Shown: one piece after another, positions 11,467-18,692 of the stretch
Layout: every line of letters starts with the position of its first letter
How positions within the stretch are numbered: position 1 is the stretch's first letter
Origin: a virus
DNA: 23,654 nt
Strand: one strand, 5' to 3'
Virus record (IMG/VR): IMGVR_UViG_3300042539_002075
Coordinates: 1-23,654 of that record
The notes under the pieces: generated by a model
What the model was told of the DNA's origin: nothing
Seen by the model: the letters and a program-made list of their open reading frames with translations, nothing else
Database searches by the model: none
Made by a program: the position numbers and the translations under genes

Positions 11467-13398
11467 TTATTTTATTTTTATTTTCATTTTAGTTCCAACT
11501 TCATTTTTTTCACAGGTAATTATAAACCCGTGTTCTTCTAAAATTGCCACACAAATATTTAAACCTAACCCTGTACCAGATTCTTTTTGCCCTTCTTTTC
11601 TTGTATATGGTTTAGATAGATAATTAAAATCTTCTTGGGATATCCCTCTACCATTATCTTGTATTAAAATTGAGCCGTCCTCATAACTTATCTTAACAAA
11701 CTTTGTTTCAGAGTCGTTATACTTTAAACCATTTCTTATTAGGTTATCAACTGCCGTACAAAATAACGCCTCATTAATTTCGATTGTTGGTAAATTATCT
11801 TCTAACACCACTTGACTTATATAAGCGGTTGATGATAAATAATCAATAAGGATGTTTTTTACATTACATTCAGATTTGTTTAATACAACATCTTTCTTTA
11901 CAAGATTGGTAAACTCGTAAACACCTTTATAAACTTTTTGTGAATGTTTAAGTCCTTCCTTAATCATTTTAAGGGGTGATTCAATCTTTAATGATTCAAT
12001 ATCTTCAGGTTTCAATCTACGTTCTAATGAACTAAGTCCTCTTGGCATATAAGTATTAATACCTGAGTGCATATCATGTCTTAATATTTTGGCAGCGTGT
12101 TCTAAGTAAGTATTTTTCTTTTCAATCTCTTTTTTTTGTTCATAAGATTCGGTGATATCCGTAGCTATTTTCATAACACGATAAATCTTACCATCCATAC
12201 CAACGATAGGATTGTAAGTTGCTTGCAAATGTACTAAAGACCCATCTTTTTTAATTCTAACAATTTCACCAGAAAACAATACACCTTCATTTAATTTTTT
12301 CCAAAAAAGAGAATACTCGTCACTTTTTGCATATTCATCGCCTATAAAAATTCTATGGTGTTTTCCAATTACTTCATCTTGTGAATAATAACCCATAGTG
12401 TTTAAAAACAAGTCATTGGCAAAAATAATATTTCCTTCTAAATCAAACTCAATAACCGCATTAGATTTATTTATCGCATTCATTCTATTACGGATTTCCA
12501 CTTCCTTTTTCTTAATCTCCGTTACATCTTGTCTAATTGATGAAAATCCTTCTAACTTACCATTTTTATTAAATTTTGCTTTAATGTATGTATCAACGTA
12601 ATATAATTCTCCGGATTTTGATTTATTGGTAACAACATCATTCCATATCTCACCTTTCATTACTGTCTGATACATTTCACCCCAATAACCATCAGGTTGT
12701 AACCCTGAGTTAACAATATTATGGTCTTTACCCATTACTTCATCCAAAGACCATCCAGATACATCCTCAAATTTTTTATTAACGTATGTAATTTTACCAT
12801 TTTTATCTGTGACCGAAACAATTGCTGCACTATTTAAAAAATTTTCAGTTTCTTTATTTATCCTCAATAAATCATTCCCTTCTTTAATTGAATATGCAAA
12901 ACTATAAATAGATGATAATAATTGTGCAAAATCAATCTCAACATCATCCCATTCTCTAAATGTTAATGACTCAATACAAATCACCCCAATAGTTTCTCCA
13001 CGATAAATAACAGGGACATCTAACATTGATTTTACCCCAAGAGGTTTTAAATAATTTTCGGTAAAACAAGAAGTCGCTTGGTGTGTTTCGGCATCATTGG
13101 CAATGATAATTGGGTTTGATAATAACTCTAAAAAATAAGGTTGGAAATCTTTTTTATGTAGTGTTATATTCTGATACCAAGTATTTTCAGATTTAACATA
13201 TAATTGTTCACATATTATTTCAGATTTATCTTCATTATATAACCATATTGAACATCTATCAGCATCTATAGAATCTGTAACTTTTTTAGTTAGTACTTTA
13301 GCTCCTTCTGTAGTATTACCTTCATAAAATAAAGGATTATGTGATTGGAATATTAAAGTTTCATTTAATTTTTTAATATAATTAGAATGTTTTGACAT
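11467..13398 (-). CDS. Soluble GAF-PAS-PAS sensor histidine kinase
   Basis: A 643-aa protein. GAF domain about 25-172 ('DRCSIWLYNED', 'GVKSMLDVPVIYRGETIGVI', 'REWDDVEIDFAQLL'); PAS1 about 183-297 ('FEDVSGWSLDEVMGKDHNIV', ending 'SIRQDVTEIKK'); PAS2 about 305-418 (ending 'MKIATDITESYEQ'); coiled linker; phosphoacceptor region 'AAKILRHDMHSGINTYMPRG' with H441 likely; HATPase domain about 535-643 with the N box (D551, N552, N556, N561), G1 DNGRGI (581-586) and G2 GTGLGL (608-613). No transmembrane segment or signal peptide is seen, so it should sense a cytoplasmic cue. The sequence is complete with all ATP-binding boxes, unlike a decaying captured gene. Phage-borne histidine kinases are uncommon. 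It heads the leftward operon and has an ATATTTATT element 3 nt upstream. Confidence 0.92.
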   Translation of the reverse strand: MSKHSNYIKKLNETLIFQSHNPLFYEGNTTEGAKVLTKKVTDSIDADRCSIWLYNEDKSEIICEQLYVKSENTWYQNITLHKKDFQPYFLELLSNPIIIANDAETHQATSCFTENYLKPLGVKSMLDVPVIYRGETIGVICIESLTFREWDDVEIDFAQLLSSIYSFAYSIKEGNDLLRINKETENFLNSAAIVSVTDKNGKITYVNKKFEDVSGWSLDEVMGKDHNIVNSGLQPDGYWGEMYQTVMKGEIWNDVVTNKSKSGELYYVDTYIKAKFNKNGKLEGFSSIRQDVTEIKKKEVEIRNRMNAINKSNAVIEFDLEGNIIFANDLFLNTMGYYSQDEVIGKHHRIFIGDEYAKSDEYSLFWKKLNEGVLFSGEIVRIKKDGSLVHLQATYNPIVGMDGKIYRVMKIATDITESYEQKKEIEKKNTYLEHAAKILRHDMHSGINTYMPRGLSSLERRLKPEDIESLKIESPLKMIKEGLKHSQKVYKGVYEFTNLVKKDVVLNKSECNVKNILIDYLSSTAYISQVVLEDNLPTIEINEALFCTAVDNLIRNGLKYNDSETKFVKISYEDGSILIQDNGRGISQEDFNYLSKPYTRKEGQKESGTGLGLNICVAILEEHGFIITCEKNEVGTKMKIKIK

Positions 13399-13401
13399 GT
13401 C

Positions 13402-13410
13402 AATAAATAT
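13402..13410 (-). promoter_or_regulatory. ATATTTATT element upstream of the histidine kinase
   Basis: Reads C-ATATTTATT-G on the minus strand and ends 3 nt before the ATG at 13398. If this is a promoter, the mRNA would have almost no leader. Confidence 0.45.
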
Positions 13411-13445
13411 GTTAAAATTTCATTAACTATTTATTTTATTTTAAG

Positions 13446-13454
13446 ATATTTATT
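13446..13454 (+). promoter_or_regulatory. ATATTTATT element upstream of the endolysin
   Basis: G-ATATTTATT-G, 15 nt before the ATG at 13470. It is divergent from the histidine kinase element with 35 nt between them, so signalling operon and endolysin may be switched on together. Confidence 0.45.
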
Positions 13455-13469
13455 GTAAATTAAAACTTT

Positions 13470-14072
13470 ATGATAAACATAGAAAAACTAAAAGGTCACG
13501 TACCTGACGCGGTATACAATCAAATCCAGGATACTGCAACAAAATTTAACATTACTAATGATTTGAGATTAGCTCACTTCTTAGCACAATGTTCACATGA
13601 ATCGGGTAACTTTAAAGCCGTCTCTGAAAACCTAAACTATTCTTCAGACGGATTAAAAAAAATATTTCCGAAATATTTCCCCGGAACACTTTCTGAGTCT
13701 TACGCAAGAAACCCTGAAAAAATCGCTGCTAGAGTTTATGGTGGTAGAATGGGAAATGGTGATGAAACTACTAAAGAGGGTTTCAAATTCCGTGGCAGAG
13801 GTTACATCCAATTAACCGGAAAAAACAACTATACAAACTTTACAAAATTTATAGGTGAGGACTGTGTATCTAATCCTGATTTAGTCGCAACAAAATATCC
13901 ATTAGCATCTGCGGCGTTCTTTTTCAATAATAATAATCTTTGGTCTATTTGTGATAAGGGAGCGACTGACGCAGTGGTAACTGAAGTTACAAAAAGAGTT
14001 AATGGTGGAAAAATTGGTTTGGTCGATAGAATCAAACATTTTAAACACTTTCATGAATTATTATCTAAATAA
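13470..14072 (+). CDS. GH19-family endolysin (chitinase-like lysozyme)
   Basis: A 200-aa single-domain glycoside hydrolase family 19 protein, the chitinase-like class used by phages as muramidase. Key motifs: 'LAHFLAQCSHESGNF' with catalytic E44, 'SENLNYSSDGLKKIFPKYF' with the second acidic residue E53, 'IAARVYGGRMGNGDET', 'FRGRGYIQLTGKNNY' and 'VTKRVNGGKIGLVDR'. No signal peptide or extra cell-wall-binding domain is present, so it needs a holin to reach the peptidoglycan. The length is normal for phage GH19 lysozymes. It is followed directly by a terminator, so it is a one-gene unit. Confidence 0.92.
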   Translation: MINIEKLKGHVPDAVYNQIQDTATKFNITNDLRLAHFLAQCSHESGNFKAVSENLNYSSDGLKKIFPKYFPGTLSESYARNPEKIAARVYGGRMGNGDETTKEGFKFRGRGYIQLTGKNNYTNFTKFIGEDCVSNPDLVATKYPLASAAFFFNNNNLWSICDKGATDAVVTEVTKRVNGGKIGLVDRIKHFKHFHELLSK

Positions 14073-14100
14073 AAAAATCCCTCTTAATTGAGGGATTTTT
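14073..14100. terminator. Bidirectional rho-independent terminator
   Basis: AAAAATCCCTC (14073-14083), TTAATT loop, GAGGGATTTTT (14090-14100). It lies between the endolysin stop (14072) and the end of the leftward phosphatase (14105), with T-runs on both strands. Confidence 0.85.
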
Positions 14101-14104
14101 AATT

Positions 14105-14785
14105 TTAAATAAACTCTAATTCATTTGTCTTAGGATTCCATTCCACAGTTAAAGGTTTATTTTCATATTGATAATTTTCACCTAATACTGCAGCATTTAT
14201 GAAATGAGTATTACCATCAAAATAATAACCGTATCCACTGTGTATGTGACCGCAAACATGAATTTTGGGTTTAATTTCTTTTATTCTATTAATTAATAAT
14301 TCACAACCAAGAGGTTTTTGAGTTCCAAGTACTTTATCAACGTAACCCCAAGCAGGACCGTGTGTAACAAGAATATCGGTATCTGTTGGGATTAAATCCC
14401 ATTTTTCTTTTAGTTCTTGTCCGTTTCGAGGTAGATTAAACGCCCACTGAAAAAACTCAGGTTGCCAAGGACTTCCCCATACTTTGATTTTATCTTCTCC
14501 TACACTATGTAAATTATCTTGTAGATATACAATATTTTCATATAACTTCAAAAGTTCAGTGGTTTCATTTTGGTTTTTTTGAAAACCCCAATCGTGATTT
14601 CCCGCAATAAATACTTTGGTATCGTAGTTATCCAACTTATTATACCATTTACAGAATTCGGTAATTTCATGTTTATAACCCATTGAAGATATGTCTCCCG
14701 CATGTAATAACAAGTCTCCACCAAATAAATCTTTTGTTATCTGATTATGTTTGTTATGTGTGTCAGATATAAATGTAATTCTCAT
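14105..14785 (-). CDS. Calcineurin-like metallophosphoesterase
   Basis: A 226-aa protein with the full set of metallophosphatase motifs: 'FISDTHNKH' (D8, H10), 'LLLHAGDISSMG' (GD), 'FIAGNHDWGF' (GNHD), 'LVTHGPAWGY' (H) and 'VCGHIHSGYGYY' (GHxH). It would hydrolyse phosphomonoesters or diesters with two metal ions; the true substrate cannot be read from the sequence. The ATG at 14785 is chosen over 14842 because the domain begins there and the 28-aa upstream ORF ends with TGA overlapping it (ATGA). A host-type promoter overlaps the upstream ORF. Confidence 0.88.
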   Translation of the reverse strand: MRITFISDTHNKHNQITKDLFGGDLLLHAGDISSMGYKHEITEFCKWYNKLDNYDTKVFIAGNHDWGFQKNQNETTELLKLYENIVYLQDNLHSVGEDKIKVWGSPWQPEFFQWAFNLPRNGQELKEKWDLIPTDTDILVTHGPAWGYVDKVLGTQKPLGCELLINRIKEIKPKIHVCGHIHSGYGYYFDGNTHFINAAVLGENYQYENKPLTVEWNPKTNELEFI

Positions 14786-14868
14786 GATAATATCAAAGAT
14801 AATGAAATTATCAAAATAAACCAAATTGTTATTACTAACCACGCATATTTGTCTAAAAATTTTTTCAT
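14782..14868 (-). CDS. 28-aa single-helix membrane peptide
   Basis: ATG (14868) to TGA (14782-14784) encoding MKKFLDKYAWLVITIWFILI then 'ISLSLILS'. Three Lys near the N-terminus followed by one strongly hydrophobic helix is a typical small membrane protein. The TGA overlaps the phosphatase ATG, so translation is probably coupled. The promoter-like boxes inside it could alternatively mean the stretch is mainly regulatory. Confidence 0.5.
   Translation of the reverse strand: MKKFLDKYAWLVITIWFILIISLSLILS
14794..14825 (-). promoter_or_regulatory. Host-type promoter for the phosphatase
   Basis: On the minus strand TTTG (14825-14822), exactly 20 nt, then TATCTTTG (14801-14794), a perfect match to the Bacteroidota TTTG/TAnnTTTG consensus. 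The phosphatase ATG is 8 nt downstream. Confidence 0.5.
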
Positions 14869-14882
14869 AATTTTATTTTTTT

Positions 14883-15446
14883 TTAATCCCACCAGTTTCC
14901 TATATATTGTTCCATTAATCTAAAAAGTATCCTTTTTGCCTTTTTGTGATTTTCCATTGACATCAAAAATCCAATTCTTGATTTAGATTCGTTAGGATTT
15001 TCACTTAAAATTTTCTTGTAAAGTCTAGGATACTTTGAAAAATATTCATCAAATCTCTCACTTAATTCTGTTGTTTTTAACATTTTATGTCCTGGAACAT
15101 CACAATCAACAAATTCATGTTTAGTTTCGTGATAATCTATATATTCTGTACCATAGTACTCTTCTTTAACTCTCTCCATTAACCTAACACAAGTCATCAT
15201 TATTTCAGCATCACGTTTAGCACGAGTGTGTCTATCTTGGTCTCCAATATACTTAGCTTGGAAAGTAATCTTCTTCATCATTAACTCCCAAATAAAGTGG
15301 TCATCCCAATCTCTATCTTTCCATATAACAGGAAACCAACGAATGAGATTCTTAACCCCATTTACAAAATCTTTGTGGTAATATCTTCCTTCAAATTTCC
15401 ACCAAAGTCTAATATTTTCTAAAAAACCAACTTTTTTATTTTCCAT
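14883..15446 (-). CDS. Conserved phage protein with DRDWD motif
   Basis: A 187-aa protein rich in Trp and charged residues. Recognisable pattern: 'RWFPVIWKDRDWDDHFIWEL', 'FQAKYIGDQDRHTRAKRDAE', and a C-terminal 'KKAKRILFRLMEQYIGNWWD'. I recall proteins with a 'FPVIWKDRDWD' block in many environmental phages, all of unknown function. The charged and aromatic helices suggest a DNA- or nucleotide-related fold, but no catalytic motif can be named. It starts at ATG 15446 and is followed by the 28-aa gene 15 nt downstream. Confidence 0.75.
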   Translation of the reverse strand: MENKKVGFLENIRLWWKFEGRYYHKDFVNGVKNLIRWFPVIWKDRDWDDHFIWELMMKKITFQAKYIGDQDRHTRAKRDAEIMMTCVRLMERVKEEYYGTEYIDYHETKHEFVDCDVPGHKMLKTTELSERFDEYFSKYPRLYKKILSENPNESKSRIGFLMSMENHKKAKRILFRLMEQYIGNWWD

Positions 15447-15488
15447 AATACAAAGATATTAAATTATTTTTAAATAAAAAAATTATTC

Positions 15489-15701
15489 CTATTGACTATT
15501 CAAATTCAATTTTTTTTGAGATACGTGTTTTTTGAAGTTCCAATTTAATGTTAATGTTTTTTCTTCAGACAAATCATCAATCCATTTGTATATAAAGTTA
15601 CTGAACAACTTTTCAGAAGTTTTAATTTGGTCAAGATTAGTACAAGAATTCAAAACCGATACGACCCACTCGTACTCATGTTGTAATTTAATTATTTCCA
15701 T
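15489..15701 (-). CDS. Small phage protein of unknown function
   Basis: A 70-aa helical protein, MEIIKLQHEYEWVVSVLNSC then 'TNLDQIKTSEKLFSNFIYKW'. The pattern 'L..EYEWV..VL.SC....QI..SEKLF.NF...W' is familiar from short phage proteins without assigned function. It begins 2 nt after the stop of the 15704-15943 gene, which suggests co-transcription. C20 is the only Cys. Confidence 0.7.
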   Translation of the reverse strand: MEIIKLQHEYEWVVSVLNSCTNLDQIKTSEKLFSNFIYKWIDDLSEEKTLTLNWNFKKHVSQKKLNLNSQ

Positions 15702-15703
15702 TT

Positions 15704-15943
15704 CTATAAATTTTTATTGTTTCCAAATTTACTAAAATTTTTTGATATAGATTCAAAATCTGATAGTAAACTGTTTAAATCAGGTAACATAGGGTTAGAT
15801 GATGAAACATTCTCTTTCATGTTTTTCATATTTATTATTAAAGAAAATAATTCTTTTCCGTATTTTTTCCACCATAGTACCGTTAAGGTAGAAATGGTGA
15901 TTAATACTAAAACTAAAATTGTTAAAATAACGTTTAAATACAT
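15704..15943 (-). CDS. Single-pass membrane protein
   Basis: A 79-aa protein. The ATG at 15943 puts the hydrophobic helix at the very N-terminus (MYLNVILTILVLVLITISTL, residues 1-24), followed by 'WWKKYGKELF' and a polar, Ser/Asn-rich tail with amphipathic character (LPDLNSLLSDFESISKNFSK). The longer ORF from 15985 would add a Lys/Asn-rich stretch before the helix and is less likely. The helix may act as signal anchor with the tail on either side. Function unknown. Confidence 0.65.
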   Translation of the reverse strand: MYLNVILTILVLVLITISTLTVLWWKKYGKELFSLIINMKNMKENVSSSNPMLPDLNSLLSDFESISKNFSKFGNNKNL

Positions 15944-15999
15944 GTTTTTTTTTAGAATGTTATGGTTTTTTTTCAATAAAATCAACTACTTTTAATTAA

Positions 16000-16272
16000 A
16001 TGAAAAAATGTTTATTTGTCTTACTAAACAAAATCTTTTTAAAAGATTTGGAGGCCTTATATGGTGAAGGTAGTGTAGTTGAAGTAAACTATATTAAATA
16101 TTGTACCACTAATCAGAAAATATCGGTTGATTGTAAAGTACTAATTACAAACATTGAATTGTTTGAAGAAGTTGGTTTAAGTGGTCTTAATTACTTAATA
16201 GAAGAGTCATGGAAATATACAGGTTACCCATCAGATAACCTTGCAATTGTATCGAGTTACGACTTAAAATGA
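16000..16272 (+). CDS. Unknown 90-aa protein
   Basis: MKKCLFVLLNKIFLKDLEAL then 'YGEGSVVEVNYIKYCTTNQK'. Alternating hydrophobic pattern suggests a small alpha/beta fold, with a helix 'GLSGLNYLIEESWKYTGY' and a final strand 'NLAIVSSYDLK'. It ends in TGA, one of the direct signs that UGA is a stop codon in this genome. Its last 9 bases overlap the convergent 59-aa gene. A weak TACTTTTA box lies just before the ATG. No family recognised. Confidence 0.65.
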   Translation: MKKCLFVLLNKIFLKDLEALYGEGSVVEVNYIKYCTTNQKISVDCKVLITNIELFEEVGLSGLNYLIEESWKYTGYPSDNLAIVSSYDLK

Positions 16273-16443
16273 TTTTATTTTGCCATTTTGAATCATGTCA
16301 TGGTAAATAAACTGAGCGATTTCGTTGTGAGATTTTTTTATGTCCTTTTTTTGTATAGTTTCTACTATGTCACAAAACTCATGAAACATCCCTAATCTGT
16401 GAATTTCATGAAAAATTTCTTCTAAAATTTCTTCGTTTGTCAT
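16264..16443 (-). CDS. Small helical protein, 59 aa
   Basis: ATG at 16443 to TAA at 16264, encoding MTNEEILEEIFHEIHRLGMF then 'HEFCDIVETIQKKDIKKSHN' and 'EIAQFIYHDMIQNGKIKSF'. It looks like two or three amphipathic helices with several His residues (H12, H15, H21, H39, H48), so metal binding is possible. The amino acid pattern is consistent with a real gene. It is tail-to-tail with the 16000-16272 gene. No family recognised. Confidence 0.6.
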   Translation of the reverse strand: MTNEEILEEIFHEIHRLGMFHEFCDIVETIQKKDIKKSHNEIAQFIYHDMIQNGKIKSF

Positions 16444-16564
16444 TTCTATAAAATTAATGATTTCTTAATATAAGTATTTTACAGTTGTAATAATATTTCA
16501 AATATATAAAAAAATATTTGATTATTCGATAAGTTTAATCTATCATTTTAAAAATATTTTAAAA

Positions 16565-16990
16565 ATGGAAAAAATTAAAAATGGAGACAAAGTAACAGTT
16601 CATTATACTGGTAAACTTGAAGACGGAACTATCTTTGATTCGTCTCGAAATGAAGGTCGTGAACCATTAACCGAAACTGTTGGAACAGGTCGTTTAATTA
16701 AAGGATTTGAAATGGGTCTTATAGATATGACCATTGGTGAATCAAAAACAGTTGAAATTGAATCTGACCAAGCGTATGGTTCAATAAATGAACAATTAAT
16801 TACTGAGATTCCAAAAAACCAAGTTCCTGAAGGAGTTAAAGCCGGTGAAAATTTACAAGGTATGGGTCCTCAAGGTCCTATCAACGTTAGAGTTGTAGAA
16901 ATTAAAGACGAAACTGTTGTAATTGACGCTAATCATCCTTTAGCAGGAAAAAAATTATTCTTCGATATCGAAGTAGTATCTGTAAACTAA
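16565..16990 (+). CDS. FKBP-type peptidyl-prolyl isomerase (SlyD/FkpB-like)
   Basis: A 141-aa protein that would isomerise peptidyl-prolyl bonds and help protein folding in the cytoplasm. The FKBP core is plain: 'NGDKVTVHYTGKLEDGTIFD', 'ETVGTGRLIKGFEMGLIDMT', 'GESKTVEIESDQAYG', then the SlyD-like insert-in-flap ('IPKNQVPEGVKAGENLQGMG') and the diagnostic 'VVIDANHPLAGKKLFFDIEV'. The length matches bacterial FKBP with IF domain, without the His-rich tail of E. coli SlyD. No signal peptide. It may be a folding aid for abundant virion proteins (inference). Only A/T-rich sequence precedes it, with a weak TTTG-N20-TATCATTT arrangement at 16517-16548. Confidence 0.92.
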   Translation: MEKIKNGDKVTVHYTGKLEDGTIFDSSRNEGREPLTETVGTGRLIKGFEMGLIDMTIGESKTVEIESDQAYGSINEQLITEIPKNQVPEGVKAGENLQGMGPQGPINVRVVEIKDETVVIDANHPLAGKKLFFDIEVVSVN

Positions 16991-17010
16991 TTACAAATTT
17001 AATTCAAAGG

Positions 17011-17041
17011 TTGGTAAATTGTAAAAAATTTACTACCTTTG
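17011..17041 (+). promoter_or_regulatory. Host-type promoter for the uvrC-like gene
   Basis: TTG (17011-17013), 20-nt spacer, TACCTTTG (17034-17041), a perfect TAnnTTTG box. Only 4 nt separate it from the ATG at 17046, so the mRNA would be nearly leaderless. Confidence 0.55.
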
Positions 17042-17045
17042 TCTT

Positions 17046-18323
17046 ATGGTTCTTCAAGAAAAACTTTCCCTAATACCCAAATCCTCGGGTTGTTATCTTT
17101 TCAAAGATGAGAAAAACCAAATAATTTATGTTGGTAAATCTAAATATTTACCCAACAGAGTCATGTCTTATTTCAGGGAAAACCATGATGATGAAAAAGT
17201 AAAAGTACTACGTGAAAAAATACGTGACGTTGATTTTGTAACAACTATTAATGAAAGTGAAGCTCTTTTACTTGAAGATGACTTAATTAAGTTATATCGT
17301 CCAAAATTCAATATTAAAGGTAAAGATGATAGAAGTCGTAGATGGTACATTGGTTTGACGGGTGGTGATTTTCCAAAATTAGAAGTATTTCCAAAACTTG
17401 AAGAAGGTATTGAAGTTTTGGGTGAATTTACAAACAGTAACACTTGTTATGAGGTTTATGAAACTATTCACAATGTGATTAGTCTTAGAACTTGTTCTTA
17501 CAACTTGAGTAAATCAAATATTGAAACACAAAAATTCAGACCTTGTTTAGACTTTCACATTGGAAAATGTGACGCTCCTTGTTCAGGTGATATTGACAAG
17601 TTTGTTTATCATGAAAATGTTAAAATGGTTCGTGAACTATTTGAATTCAAATTTGATAATATCGAATCCAAACTAAAAAAAATACTTAATGAGTATTCTA
17701 AAAGATTAGAGTTTGAGAAATGTGAAAAATTCAAACACAAACTCGAATATTTTGTTGACCTAAAAAAACTTTTAGAACCTTTGAGAGTAAAACATGTTAT
17801 CGAACTTTCTAAAAACTTAAAGACTAAACTTGGTTTAAAAAACACACCGTTAATTGTTGAGGCATTTGACAATTCTCACCACGCTGGTGACTGTCAAGTG
17901 TCTTGTTCTGTAAGATATGTTAATGGTTTACCTGAAAAAAATTCATACAGAAAATTCAATATTAAAACTGTAGAAGGTCCTGACGATTACGCATCTTTTG
18001 ATGAGGTACTCAACAGACGTTTAAAAAGACTTATGAAAGAAAAAGGTGTTCTACCATCCATGATTCTTATTGATGGTGGTAAAGGTCAACTAAACGTTGC
18101 AATCAAAGTACTTCAAGAACTTGATTTGTTTGACAAAATTGACTTAATATCAATATCAAAAAATGACAACCACAAGTCAGATACCATACATTTGACTAAT
18201 GGTCAGTCCATAAAAATGGAACATGAAGAAAGTTTTTTTCAACTTGCAAGAATTCAAGATGAAGTACATAGATTTACTATTAATTTTCACAGAAAAAAAC
18301 GTAATAAAAAGTTGATTAGTTAA
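17046..18323 (+). CDS. uvrC: UvrC-like nuclease lacking the C-terminal HhH domain
   Basis: A 425-aa relative of UvrC, the nucleotide-excision repair nuclease that cuts both sides of a lesion. N-terminal GIY-YIG domain ('GCYLFKDEKNQIIYVGKS', R38, 'NESEALLLEDDLIK'), cysteine cluster ('RTCSYN', 'RPCLDFHIGKCDAPC'), a middle UVR-like helical part, and the RNase H-like domain with D275 ('AFDNSHHAGD'), DDY (313-315), 'LIDGGKGQL' (D343) and 'DEVHRFTINFHRKKR'. Both nuclease centres look intact. Cellular UvrC (about 600 aa) continues with a helix-hairpin-helix domain needed for the 5' cut; here the gene stops just after 'HRKKRNKKLIS'. Short UvrC forms are known in some phages. It has its own host-type promoter. 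Confidence 0.9.
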   Translation: MVLQEKLSLIPKSSGCYLFKDEKNQIIYVGKSKYLPNRVMSYFRENHDDEKVKVLREKIRDVDFVTTINESEALLLEDDLIKLYRPKFNIKGKDDRSRRWYIGLTGGDFPKLEVFPKLEEGIEVLGEFTNSNTCYEVYETIHNVISLRTCSYNLSKSNIETQKFRPCLDFHIGKCDAPCSGDIDKFVYHENVKMVRELFEFKFDNIESKLKKILNEYSKRLEFEKCEKFKHKLEYFVDLKKLLEPLRVKHVIELSKNLKTKLGLKNTPLIVEAFDNSHHAGDCQVSCSVRYVNGLPEKNSYRKFNIKTVEGPDDYASFDEVLNRRLKRLMKEKGVLPSMILIDGGKGQLNVAIKVLQELDLFDKIDLISISKNDNHKSDTIHLTNGQSIKMEHEESFFQLARIQDEVHRFTINFHRKKRNKKLIS

Positions 18324-18353
18324 TTAATTTTACCAATTATTTATAAAAAAAAC

Positions 18354-18692
18354 ATGAAATTTAACTTAGAAAAAACCAAAGAAACCCTTAAAAAAATAAT
18401 CAAGGGTCTAACAATTTACTCAATAATAATCGCGTCTTGCGTGGCCTCTTTTTTCATAGGTTATTATTATAAAAAAATTAACTCCGAAAAAAATGAAATT
18501 AGTATTGAAGTTAAGAAAATAAAGAAATCACAAGTAAGATTGGCAATCGATGAGAATAACAATTTGATGATTATAGATGCCAAATCAGGAGATTATACCG
18601 TTTATCAAGATTCAGTTGGTAAAATGATTTTTAAGTTATATGCAAAAACAGTTTGGATTGAAAACACAACACCTAATGAACCCGCAAAATAA
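18354..18692 (+). CDS. Single-pass membrane protein
   Basis: A 112-aa protein with a basic N-terminus (MKFNLEKTKETLKKIIKGLT), one membrane helix (about 20-42, 'IYSIIIASCVASFFIGYYYK') and a polar, beta-rich outer part ('VRLAIDENNNLMIIDAKSGD', 'YTVYQDSVGKMIFKLYAKTV'). It overlaps the start of the lytic transglycosylase by 17 bases, which suggests the two are co-translated and act together at the membrane. A TTATTTATA element, a loose form of ATATTTAT, lies about 9 nt upstream. No family recognised. Confidence 0.7.
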   Translation: MKFNLEKTKETLKKIIKGLTIYSIIIASCVASFFIGYYYKKINSEKNEISIEVKKIKKSQVRLAIDENNNLMIIDAKSGDYTVYQDSVGKMIFKLYAKTVWIENTTPNEPAK

